Source: Avibacterium gallinarum
GTDB lineage: Bacteria > Pseudomonadota > Gammaproteobacteria > Enterobacterales > Pasteurellaceae
Direction of reading: 5' to 3'
Assembly: GCF_002921135.1 (NCBI RefSeq)
Contig: NZ_PQVJ01000053.1
Location: forward strand, 1 to 64,000
Length of the DNA: 64,000 nucleotides
Below the pieces are notes generated by a model. The model saw only the letters and a program-made list of their open reading frames with translations. It ran no database searches and had not been told where the DNA came from. Made by a program: the position numbers and the translations under genes. Shown here piece by piece: positions 47,960-55,019 of the stretch (position 1 is its first letter; each line of letters begins with the position of its first letter).

Positions 47960-49168
47960 ATGAGCAAAATTGTTAAACCTTTAACCAATACTACCCTTCA
48001 AAATCTAAAGCCTATGGCGAAAGAATACATTAAATCTGATGGGCAAGGGCTTTACATTAGAGTAAAGCCTAATGGTGCTAAGATTTGGTATTTCGCCTAT
48101 AAATACTTTAAGAAGCATAAGAAAGTTAGTTTAGGGGCATTCCCTGATTTATCTTTGGCAAAAGCTAGAGAAATTGCGCAGGAATATCGTACGCTACTTG
48201 TGCAGAATATTGATCCGTTAGGTTATAAAAATGCACAATTTGAGCGCTTGGAGAATGATATGATGACTTTAAGGGAGTTGGCGATCAAATGGCGAGATCG
48301 GCGATTGCAACAAGGAAAGGTAAAAGAGCAAACTATCAAAGAGGCTTTTCGGCGGCTTGAAGTTTATATATTCCCCGTTGTTGGAGAGATGAACATTAAA
48401 GAAGTGAGCTTAAAATCTATTTTTTCTGCACTTAGTCCGCTTAAGCATTCTAATACACTTTATAAAATTAATGTTTCTTTAAATCAGATATTTCAACTTG
48501 CGGAAGATGAAGAATTAATTATTAAAAATCCATTAAGGGGAATTCATAATGAATTTAATTACATTCAGGCGGTGCATCAGCCAACAATTCCCCCAAGCGA
48601 ATTACCTTATTTATTTAAAGTATTGCAAAATGCGAATATTCAGCGCCCCACCGCACTTTTAATAGAATGGCAGCTATTAACAATGTTGCGTTCTGCGGAA
48701 GCGGTACGGGTTGAATGGTCAGAAATTGATTTCAAAAATAAAGTGCTACATATTCCTGCTGAAAAAATGAAAGGAGGAAAACGGCCGCATAGCGTTCCTT
48801 TATCTACTCAAGCCTTATATATTTTAGAGCAAATGCGGCGATATAATGGAAATAGGAAATATGTATTCTCAACCTATACCGCACCTTACACTAATCATAT
48901 GAGTACACAGGCGGCAAATGTGGCGCTAAAGCGAATGGGATTTAAAGGGCTTTTAGTCGCCCACGGTTTGCGCTCTATTGCTAGTACCTATCTTCACGAT
49001 CTTGATGTATTTTCTTCTGAAGCTATTGAACTATGTCTTTCACACGAAAATAAAGGCAAGGTTCGGGCAGCTTATGATAAATCGAAAAAGTGGAAATCAA
49101 GAATTGAGATTATGCAAACTTGGGGGGATTATGTGGAGAAATGTAAAATAGAAGCCATTAAAGCCTAA
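47960..49168 (+). CDS. int: P4-type tyrosine integrase
   Basis: The 402-residue recombinase has an N-terminal arm-binding DUF4102 domain (LKPMAKEYIKSDGQGLYIRVKPNG), a core-binding SAM-like domain (about 100-190) and a C-terminal catalytic domain: Arg in LLTMLRSAEAVRVEW, HGLRSIAS (H-x-x-R), the second His in LSHENK, and the nucleophile Tyr in VRAAYDKSKKW. It directs integration into tRNA-Arg 213 bases upstream. An uptake signal (ACCGCACTT) lies within the gene near 48650. Confidence 0.95.
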   Translation: MSKIVKPLTNTTLQNLKPMAKEYIKSDGQGLYIRVKPNGAKIWYFAYKYFKKHKKVSLGAFPDLSLAKAREIAQEYRTLLVQNIDPLGYKNAQFERLENDMMTLRELAIKWRDRRLQQGKVKEQTIKEAFRRLEVYIFPVVGEMNIKEVSLKSIFSALSPLKHSNTLYKINVSLNQIFQLAEDEELIIKNPLRGIHNEFNYIQAVHQPTIPPSELPYLFKVLQNANIQRPTALLIEWQLLTMLRSAEAVRVEWSEIDFKNKVLHIPAEKMKGGKRPHSVPLSTQALYILEQMRRYNGNRKYVFSTYTAPYTNHMSTQAANVALKRMGFKGLLVAHGLRSIASTYLHDLDVFSSEAIELCLSHENKGKVRAAYDKSKKWKSRIEIMQTWGDYVEKCKIEAIKA

Positions 49169-49173
49169 TTTTT

Positions 49174-49206
49174 AGCCCCTATTTATTGGGGCTAGTTTCT
49201 TTTTGT
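49174..49206 (+). terminator. Terminator after integrase
   Basis: AGCCCC / GGGGCT stem with an eight-base loop, then AGTTTCTTTTTG. Confidence 0.75.
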
Positions 49207-49221
49207 AATGCAGCAAGCATT

Positions 49222-49455
49222 TTAGCCATCTTCTGGCGAAAATTGGCTTATAAGTGTGTTAATAAAAACGTCTTTATCTAGTAGGCTTGTTCTTGTGGTA
49301 TGGCTAAATTCTAAATTCATTACAAAACGATGCAAGCATTCTGGATTATTGCAAGAACAATAAAGACGGCTAAAGCCTTGAAGTGGTCTTTCTGTTCTTG
49401 TAATTGTTGCTCGGCTTTTGCAAGCTGTGCAATAAATTTTAAAGGCTCTTGGCAT
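49222..49455 (-). CDS. Ogr/Delta-like zinc-finger activator
   Basis: A 77-residue protein with the Ogr/Delta pattern: YCTACKS (C-x2-C), TRTERPLQGFSRLYC, then CNNPECLHRFV (C-x4-C). Ogr of P2 and Delta of P4 bind zinc and turn on phage late promoters. In a satellite such a protein would activate late genes of the helper or of the satellite. It faces the integrase, and the 475-base control region lies upstream of it. Confidence 0.85.
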   Translation of the reverse strand: MPRAFKIYCTACKSRATITRTERPLQGFSRLYCSCNNPECLHRFVMNLEFSHTTRTSLLDKDVFINTLISQFSPEDG

Positions 49456-49930
49456 TGTTCAATCTCTTAACTGTAAAAAATTTTTGGCATATCACTCACG
49501 TAAAATTAAAAATTTCCTTTAATTTCAATCAATTAACTATTTAATATTCTATTTAGTGCTTTTTCTTAACTGAAATTCACTGAAATTAACTGTAATTTTT
49601 TCAGTTAAGGAAACTAACAAAATTGAGTATATTTCCTTTATTTTCAATAAATTAAATAAAAACTATACTGAAAATTAACTGAAAAAATGGCAATTTTTGA
49701 CACAAAAAACGCGGGTGGGAGAGTGCTTTTTTCGTGCCGTATGACATGACGTAGGATTTTACCCGTACAATGGAAACTTTCTAGCCATTTTAATTAATTT
49801 GTTCATCTTGTTATTGTGATAATTAATATCACAAGGCAAATTCATTTAATCCCTCTATTAAATCCCCTAATATTTATCTATGTAATTAAGTGCTATAGCA
49901 TTTATAGCCGTTCAAATTATAGGAGTATAA
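49456..49930. other. Control region of the satellite with TTAACTG repeats
   Basis: No gene is supported in these 475 bases. The region holds TTAACTG(A/T)AA-type repeats at 49467, 49566, 49586 and 49675 and an inverted TTCAGTTAA at 49600. A G-rich patch (GCGGGTGGGAGAG) lies at about 49711-49723. It separates the leftward Ogr-like gene from the rightward alpA gene, so it probably contains both promoters and operators. Confidence 0.6.
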
Positions 49931-50128
49931 ATGAAAGAGAAAAAAGAACGCTTTATTTCACTAGATGAAGTTATTACAAGAACAAGCCTTAGCAAATCTA
50001 CCATTTATAACTATATGCGCGGGGGGAAATTCCCTAAAAGTATTATGATTGCAAGTAATCGTGTTGTATGGTTAGAAAGTGAAGTGGATAGCTGGATTGA
50101 AGAAAAGTTAAGAAGAAGAGTGAAATAA
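49931..50128 (+). CDS. alpA: AlpA-family transcriptional regulator
   Basis: A 65-residue MerR/excisionase-like winged-helix protein: ISLDEVITRTSLSKSTIYNYM then GGKFPKSIMIASNRVVWLESEVDSWIEEKL, the standard AlpA form. AlpA proteins activate excision in E. coli CP4-57 and serve as the switch activator in Gram-negative satellite islands. The start follows TAGGAGTATAA. Confidence 0.9.
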   Translation: MKEKKERFISLDEVITRTSLSKSTIYNYMRGGKFPKSIMIASNRVVWLESEVDSWIEEKLRRRVK

Positions 50129-50162
50129 ATAGCCCTAGATAAATTTTATTACCTAGGGCTAT
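50129..50162 (+). terminator. Hairpin after alpA
   Basis: Ten-base perfect stem ATAGCCCTAG / CTAGGGCTAT with a 14-base loop and no T tract; a possible terminator or processing site. Confidence 0.5.
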
Positions 50163-50207
50163 GTGCTCACGAAAACAAAAAACGAAATGTAGTTTAATAT
50201 AGTTATT

Positions 50208-50235
50208 TTCTTGAAGTATAAGAATATTTCAAGAA
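50208..50235. repeat. Inverted repeat upstream of the small frameshifted gene
   Basis: TTCTTGAA and TTCAAGAA are perfect arms separated by 12 bases; possible operator or leader hairpin. Confidence 0.45.
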
Positions 50236-50300
50236 CCCTTGTTTAATCTAAAGTTTTAAATTAAACGCAAATATTATACCAACAAAAAAGGAAAAATAAA

Positions 50301-50529
50301 ATGCCTGAAACAACTGAAAAAACTGAAACAAAAAGAAAACCACCCTAAAGCACAGCCTACACAGGCTAAACCAAATAAAGCTGAAGAAAAAATTGATGGC
50401 ACAGAAAAAGATCCTAGCCTTTCAGGCCGTTTAAATCAAGGCGATTTTAAAGGAGCAGCCAAAAAAGGATTAGAGAAAATATCTTCTATTTTCTCAAGTG
50501 ATAAAAACCAGCCATCCCCAGAGAAATAA
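50301..50529 (+). pseudogene. Small charged protein gene with a +1 frameshift
   Basis: ATG 50301 has a good ribosome site (AAAGGAAAAATAAA) but stops after 15 codons (MPETTEKTETKRKPP). In another frame the reading continues from the A-rich run at 50331-50339 as ENHPKAQPTQAKPNKAEEKIDG and onward to DKNQPSPEK at 50529. One extra A in ACAAAAAGAAAAC explains the break. The joined product would be about 75 residues, Lys/Pro/Glu-rich, of unknown function. It could also be a sequencing error. Confidence 0.6.
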
Positions 50530-50547
50530 TAGGACGGAGAAAAAACT

Positions 50548-51228
50548 ATGCTAAATACCATAACCCAAAACGAAACCTTTATTCAGAAAAAAGCGGAATA
50601 CGAAGCGGCGCTAGAAGCATTAAACAAAGCGAATGATGAAATCGCAAAGAAACAAGAAATTATTAATCGCAATAATGCAATTATTCAAGCATTGCAAGCT
50701 GAAAATCTTGAACTTGAAAAGAAATTAGACGGCTCATTAGATGTAGAAAGCGCTGATCTAGACTTTGTTGAATTTGATAAACTTTCCGATCAACTTAATT
50801 CAAATACAAGAAAAATCACCTTATTAGAAAAACTGAATAAGGAAACAGAAAATAAAATTGAAATCTTCAAACTTGAAGAATACAGCAAAGCAGCTTCAGA
50901 AGCAGAATTAAAATATAATCAGCTAAATAAATATGTTTTTGAGCTTACGCAAGAATTTATTCAAGATGAAGAGCTTATACAAAAGCTAAATTTTCTATGC
51001 GGTCTTTATGTAGAATGTTTAGATATGAGAGAGAAAAACACATTAATGCAACTCAATATGGTTGTAGAACAAGTATTTTTAGAAGATTTCAGCAAGCAGG
51101 TAAGGCCATCTATTAAGAATCCAGAAAAACACCCTTTAGGAATAGAGAAGCCTAAAATTCTATATCAGACTCTAGGCACAGGCTTCTTTGCCCGCCGCCG
51201 CTTGCAAGAACTCAAAGAAAAACAATAA
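50548..51228 (+). CDS. Coiled-coil protein of the satellite, unknown function
   Basis: I do not recognise this 226-residue protein. Residues about 8-115 are rich in Glu, Lys, Leu and Asn with heptad-like spacing and no Pro, so probably a long coiled coil; a helical segment (KYVFELTQEFIQDEELIQKLNFL) follows, and the basic C-terminus ends GFFARRRLQELKEKQ. It lies 18 bases after the small frameshifted gene, suggesting one operon, and ends with a strong terminator. A scaffold or capsid-size factor role is possible in a satellite but is only a guess from shape and context. Confidence 0.7.
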   Translation: MLNTITQNETFIQKKAEYEAALEALNKANDEIAKKQEIINRNNAIIQALQAENLELEKKLDGSLDVESADLDFVEFDKLSDQLNSNTRKITLLEKLNKETENKIEIFKLEEYSKAASEAELKYNQLNKYVFELTQEFIQDEELIQKLNFLCGLYVECLDMREKNTLMQLNMVVEQVFLEDFSKQVRPSIKNPEKHPLGIEKPKILYQTLGTGFFARRRLQELKEKQ

Positions 51229-51238
51229 TTCACCCATT

Positions 51239-51265
51239 AAGCCGCCTTGTGCGGCTTTTCTTTTC
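51239..51265 (+). terminator. Terminator after the coiled-coil gene
   Basis: AAGCCGC / GCGGCTT stem, loop CTTGT, then TTCTTTTC. Confidence 0.85.
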
Positions 51266-51310
51266 TCTCTTTACGTATTCCAACTTACACCGCCTAGCAC
51301 GATATAGCAC

Positions 51311-51339
51311 TTCACAACTGTAATAATAAACAGTATAAT
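51311..51339 (+). promoter_or_regulatory. Promoter of the 366-residue gene
   Basis: TTCACA (51311-51316) and TATAAT (51334-51339) are exactly 17 bases apart. The first LexA box occupies the spacer. Confidence 0.7.
51318..51333. promoter_or_regulatory. LexA (SOS) box 1
   Basis: CTGT-AATAATAA-ACAG, a perfect match to the gammaproteobacterial CTGT-N8-ACAG with an AT-rich centre, lying between -35 and -10. Confidence 0.75.
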
Positions 51340-51340
51340 T

Positions 51341-51356
51341 CTGTAAATAAAAACAG
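51341..51356. promoter_or_regulatory. LexA (SOS) box 2
   Basis: CTGT-AAATAAAA-ACAG, again perfect, starting two bases after the -10 box and centred 23 bases from box 1. Tandem boxes like these mark tightly repressed SOS genes such as colicins. Confidence 0.75.
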
Positions 51357-51373
51357 ACTAGAGGATTTGTTCT

Positions 51374-52474
51374 ATGGACATTTTTAAAGATCAAGATTTT
51401 ATTCCATTGCGTACCTTTATAAATACATCTTTAGATCTTTTTGGCAAAGAGATTAGCTGCGAAGAATTAGCTTACTTAATATTCTTTAAAAAGATTAAGT
51501 TATATATACATATATCAGGAAATCAAGAAATGTTCTTTATTGGCAAGGAGATTATTGAGGAAGAACCTTTTTTAAGCGTACGTGGTGAGATTGATGAGTA
51601 CTATTTTATTAAGTATGATGATAAAGAAGAAATAATTGATAGAGAAATAATAGAAGATAGCAAAAAGGTTTTGAAAAATGAATTTAGCTCTATTACATTA
51701 GAGTTAATAGAAAAAGGGAGAATAAATCTAAACAAAGGAGGAATACCACTTTTTCAAATCATTGATAATAGGACAAAAAAGCCAATTTACTTTGCAGAAA
51801 AAGCCATAAGAATAAGTAATAGCTTTAAATTTAATGGATATTTCCCTTTTATTGTTGAATTTGAAGAAATAGTAAAGTTATATAAAGGAATACTTGAAAG
51901 CAAGGATGCTTTGACATCGGCAAGAAATTTAACATATGGATTTTTTATTGATTTATTGAAAGGAGACTACAACAAAGAGATAATTGAAAATATTGATATA
52001 ATAGAGCACTTTATTTGTTTATATCTTACAGTTGATATTGCCACTATTTTTATTGATATAAAGAAATTTTCAAAAGGAAATCTTAATGTTATAGATAATT
52101 TATATATTCATAGAAAAGATATTGAGGAAATAATTAAAAATGGGGAAATAACAAGTCCTATATTAAAGGAATATAACAAGAATAAACAACTCAAAACACA
52201 AATTATCAGTCTAAAAAACAAACTAGCTTACGATGGCAACCCAACAGAAATCAATACATTGAAAAGTATTATTGCAGGGCTTCTCTGCATTATCGATCCT
52301 AGTCGCCCTATAGATAGGCGTTATTTAACCAAAAGCGGGAAATTAAGCAAAAATAAACTAGCTAATGATGTTGAGAAATGCTTAAAAATACTAAGCCCTG
52401 AAGAGATTAAAAAAGTGAGCAACCGCACTATCAGAAATCATTTTAGTAAAATCACCAAAAGCAAGGCAAATTAG
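51374..52474 (+). CDS. SOS-controlled satellite protein of unknown function (366 aa)
   Basis: I do not recognise this protein. It is very AT-rich and Ile/Lys-rich compared with its neighbours, with no signal peptide or membrane helix. The N-terminal part (about 1-110) has alternating beta-like segments, the middle is helical, and the C-terminal 90 residues (LKSIIAGLLCIIDPSRP, then LSPEEIKKVSNRTIRNHFSKI) look like a helix-turn-helix region seen at the end of some phage proteins. The gene has its own promoter with two LexA boxes, AGAGGATTTG upstream, and terminators on both sides, so it is an isolated damage-inducible unit. It could be an antirepressor, a toxin, or a phage-interference protein. 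Confidence 0.8.
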   Translation: MDIFKDQDFIPLRTFINTSLDLFGKEISCEELAYLIFFKKIKLYIHISGNQEMFFIGKEIIEEEPFLSVRGEIDEYYFIKYDDKEEIIDREIIEDSKKVLKNEFSSITLELIEKGRINLNKGGIPLFQIIDNRTKKPIYFAEKAIRISNSFKFNGYFPFIVEFEEIVKLYKGILESKDALTSARNLTYGFFIDLLKGDYNKEIIENIDIIEHFICLYLTVDIATIFIDIKKFSKGNLNVIDNLYIHRKDIEEIIKNGEITSPILKEYNKNKQLKTQIISLKNKLAYDGNPTEINTLKSIIAGLLCIIDPSRPIDRRYLTKSGKLSKNKLANDVEKCLKILSPEEIKKVSNRTIRNHFSKITKSKAN

Positions 52475-52487
52475 GCCTTGCTTTTTT
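52457..52487 (+). terminator. Terminator after the SOS-controlled gene
   Basis: AAAAGCAAGGC / GCCTTGCTTTT stem overlapping the stop codon, then a T run. Confidence 0.85.
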
Positions 52488-52720
52488 ATTGCCATAAAAA
52501 TCTTGTAATTCATACAGAAACTTGCCAAAAATAAAAATTTTTAAATTATATATCAATATGTTATGAAAAATAATGGCGATTTTTGGCAAGTTTTCACCAT
52601 TGAAATTTCTTTTCTCCTACCATTCCCCCCGCAAACAAAAAAAGCAGTTTTCGGCTTTGGCGAGCGTAGAAAAAACACTTTTTTGATTTTTTGACACCAA
52701 CCACACATAGGAGAAAAACA

Positions 52721-53707
52721 ATGGATTTTTTAACCGCACTTCACCAATACAGAAAAAACAAGGCAAAGCAGTTTAATGCCGAAGATAAGTACAATAGAGA
52801 CGCTTTCGCGCTAGAGAAATACGAAGTTCAAGCAATGCTTGAAAAAATTACCCAGCGTTCTGATTTCCTCAAAGCCATTAATGCAATCCCCGTTCATAAC
52901 GAGCAAGGGCGGAAAATTTTCGGGCCACTCAAGCCCAATATCACAGGGCGGCAATACCTAGAACGCCATATCATTGAACAATCTGATCACGAAGACGGCT
53001 ATCAAGTGTATGAAACAGATAGCGGCATTACATTGAAATGGGGAATGCTAGATCTTTTCAATCTTTACCCAGAAAAATTTGATCAGTTGATTGATGAATT
53101 TGTTTTAGATCAAATCGCGGCCAATATTATGCAAATCGGCTGGGCGGGTAAAAGCGTTGCGCAAAATACGGCCGCTGTTGATCTTTCTGACGTAAATAAA
53201 GGCTGGCTAGCTTTGCTTGCCGAGCAAAAGCCCGAAAATATGAAAGCCACGGGCAAAAACGGCAAACTAAAAATCTTTGGTGAAAATGCTGATTATGCCA
53301 ATTTAGATGCCTTAGCCATTGCCCTAAGAAATCAATTAGATGAACACCACAGAAACCGCAACGATCTTGTCTTTTTAGTGGGCGCTGGGTTATTGGCACG
53401 GGAAGAGCAGCCGATCACCAGCGCAACCCCAGCAGAGCAGGATAAAGTAGGTTTGCAAAATCACTATATTACTAACCAATTCGGCGGAATGAAAACCCTC
53501 ACCCCGCCACAATTTCCACTTTATGGCGCAGTAGTCACGACATTACAGAATTTAAGCCTTTACACGCATAACCGCAGTGGGCGCTATTCAATCCGACAAG
53601 ATGACGAAAGAAAGCGGGAAGTCGTGAGCTATTGGCGCTTTGAATGCTATGTAGTTGAAGATTTAGGCTTAATGGCAGCTATTGATCCCGCAATGGTGAT
53701 TTTAGGC
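52721..53707 (+). CDS. P2 gpN-like phage major capsid protein
   Basis: The 329-residue protein aligns with P2 gpN (HK97-fold capsid): SDFLKAINAIPV near the start, ADYANLDALAIAL in the middle, NDLVFLVGAGLLA near 218-230, LQNLSLYTHNRSGRYSI near 277-293 and a C-terminal YWRFECYVVEDLG. ATG 52721 follows ATAGGAGAAAAAC; an in-frame TTG at 52691 lies in the leader. No portal, scaffold-protease, terminase or completion gene is present, which is odd: satellites of the P4 type normally take the capsid from the helper. It is followed by alpA-like and replication genes, not late genes. An uptake-signal core lies at its 5' end. Stop codon ends at 53710. Confidence 0.9.
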
Positions 53708-53762
53708 TAATTCTAGTGGCGTAACCGCTCAAGGTTACGCCAATTTTAAAGGAGTAAACACA

Positions 53763-53948
53763 ATGACGCTTTTAACCTTAAAAGAATTACAAGCAATGAA
53801 AATCGGCGGCAGAACAAAAATCTATCATCTCGTCAAATCAGGCGATTTTCCAAAGCCGATCAAAATTGGCAAACGTAGCTTATGGCAATTAGAAGACGTG
53901 CAAGCGTGGTTAGATCACAACAACCCAAACAAGGAAACACCGCAATGA
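53763..53948 (+). CDS. Second AlpA/excisionase-like regulator
   Basis: A 61-residue winged-helix protein: LTLKELQAMKIGGRTKIYHLV, SGDFPKPIKIGKRSLWQLEDVQAWLD. It differs from the product of the 49931 gene in the first helices. It heads a chain of genes joined by ATGA overlaps and probably controls the replication operon or excision. The start follows AAAGGAGTAAACAC. Confidence 0.88.
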   Translation: MTLLTLKELQAMKIGGRTKIYHLVKSGDFPKPIKIGKRSLWQLEDVQAWLDHNNPNKETPQ

Positions 53949-54169
53949 AAAAAGAACAAATCGAATTTATTCGTGCATTTATTCATTTGGGAATGGAGGA
54001 ACAATTAATTGTAATGTTTTTTCTTTATATGGATATTCAAAGAGAGGATACGCTAAAAAATCCAGCATCTTTCAGAGCCCACCTTTTCAAATTAATGAAT
54101 GGCTTCACCACGGCACAGAAAAAGCAATTAATTGAAATGTGCAAGCAAGAAATGGCAGGAAAAAAATGA
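53945..54169 (+). CDS. Small satellite protein (74 aa), unknown
   Basis: Helical, with a hydrophobic stretch (LGMEEQLIVMFFLYMDIQ) and a basic C-terminus. It is joined by ATGA overlaps to both neighbours, which supports real translation. No family recognised. Confidence 0.65.
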   Translation: MKKEQIEFIRAFIHLGMEEQLIVMFFLYMDIQREDTLKNPASFRAHLFKLMNGFTTAQKKQLIEMCKQEMAGKK

Positions 54170-54375
54170 AAGGTTTAAAAATTCAATGCCCAGAATGTGG
54201 AAAAGCATTGAATATCCGCACATCAGAACGCCCTAGCGCGTGCGTAACACAAGCCCTTGTTTACTGCGTGGAATGCGATATTAAAGGCACAATCACCGCC
54301 CAATTAAGCGACATTAAAAAAGGCGTATTTAAGCCTGTAACGCCCAGCCATAAATGGCAACAAGATCCCAAATGA
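54166..54375 (+). CDS. Second Ogr/Delta-like zinc-ribbon protein
   Basis: A 69-residue protein with QCPECGKALNIRTSERPS and LVYCVECDIKGTITAQLSD: two C-x2-C pairs about 20 residues apart. It is shorter spaced than classical Ogr (C-x4-C) but keeps the NIRTSERP stretch shared with Ogr proteins. It may regulate the helper or satellite late genes. Start overlaps the preceding stop. Confidence 0.75.
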   Translation: MKGLKIQCPECGKALNIRTSERPSACVTQALVYCVECDIKGTITAQLSDIKKGVFKPVTPSHKWQQDPK

Positions 54376-54399
54376 ACGGGGCAAAATTCAGGCAAAGAA

Positions 54400-54433
54400 A
54401 AAGCGCACCTGTGATCTGCCAATCGTGCGCTTT
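54400..54433 (+). promoter_or_regulatory. Hairpin between the zinc protein and the Icd-like region
   Basis: Nine-base perfect stem AAAGCGCAC / GTGCGCTTT with a 16-base loop, flanked by GGGG and CCCC that can extend it. Probable terminator or structured leader. Confidence 0.5.
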
Positions 54434-54467
54434 AAGTTCCCCTTAATAACCAACAAGGTAAGGATTT

Positions 54468-55019
54468 ATGAAGTATTGTTTCATTATGATTAAAAATAAC
54501 CATAAATCAATGAGTAATATTACACTAAAAAGAAAAAATAACAACTTATTTTCAATTATTCACGCATATTTATTGACAAATGACCAAGCTTCAAATTATG
54601 CTTTCCCCGCTTTCGCAAAATCGAAAGCCAGCCGTGACAAGCTGAATATAGAAGAGGCGAACAGCACGCCAAAACGTGCTTTTTTTGTTCGTAGATTTCA
54701 CACACCCAAAGAAAACCGCTCAGCGGTGATTCTCTCTATGATGGCGTGTAGTGGGCAGCCTTTAGGCTGGCTGGATTCCCTTTTCTATCCAGTTTGTCAC
54801 CCTGCTACACGCTATCGCCAATCCGTGACAAGTTTAGCGATAGCCCTTGAACAATTTAGAAAAGGACTATCAGCAATGATCTACAAATTCCAATTAGTCG
54901 GCTCTCGCCTACACGTTTCAACCTATGCCAAAAGCGAAGCGCACGCGCGCCAATTCCTAAACCTCACCCCACAAGAGGCGATTTGTTTTGCCCGCATTAA
55001 GGGGGTGCGCTATGCGTAA
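54468..55019 (+). CDS. Icd-like (phage P1 host cell-division inhibitor-like) frame
   Basis: The frame is open for 183 codons, but the part likely to be the working protein is the last 47 residues from ATG 54876 (MIYKFQLVGSRLHVSTYAKS to FARIKGVRYA), which resembles P1 Icd and its relatives and has AAAGGA ten bases upstream. The upstream part of the frame runs across a terminator (54664-54688) and the C4-like RNA (54741-54815); the much-conserved peptide MMACSGQPLGWL there is probably the translation of the RNA structure and not a protein domain. P1 Icd blocks cell division when the phage is induced. Confidence 0.65.
   Translation: MKYCFIMIKNNHKSMSNITLKRKNNNLFSIIHAYLLTNDQASNYAFPAFAKSKASRDKLNIEEANSTPKRAFFVRRFHTPKENRSAVILSMMACSGQPLGWLDSLFYPVCHPATRYRQSVTSLAIALEQFRKGLSAMIYKFQLVGSRLHVSTYAKSEAHARQFLNLTPQEAICFARIKGVRYA
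54664..54688 (+). terminator. Terminator upstream of the C4-like RNA
   Basis: AGCACG / CGTGCT stem with loop CCAAAA, then TTTTTTG, inside the open Icd-like frame. Confidence 0.7.
54741..54815 (+). ncRNA. C4-type antisense RNA controlling the icd-like gene
   Basis: An outer 11-base stem (ATGGCGTGTAG / CTACACGCTAT, one G-U) closes over two hairpins: CAGCC-TTTA-GGCTG and CTGGAT-(10)-ATCCAG. The loop of the second contains CCTTTTCT, complementary to AGAAAAGG at 54858-54865, the ribosome site of ATG 54876. A single-stranded TTGTCAC (54794-54800) is complementary to GTGACAA (54825-54831). This double pairing with the region just before icd is the way the P1/P7 C4 RNA acts on icd/ant. Confidence 0.75.

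Noticed and set aside
49690-49770. G-rich patch as a cos packaging site of the satellite
   Set aside because: GCGGGTGGGAGAG followed by GTGC-rich sequence recalls P2-type cos DNA, but I could not match it to a known cohesive end, so no feature is claimed.
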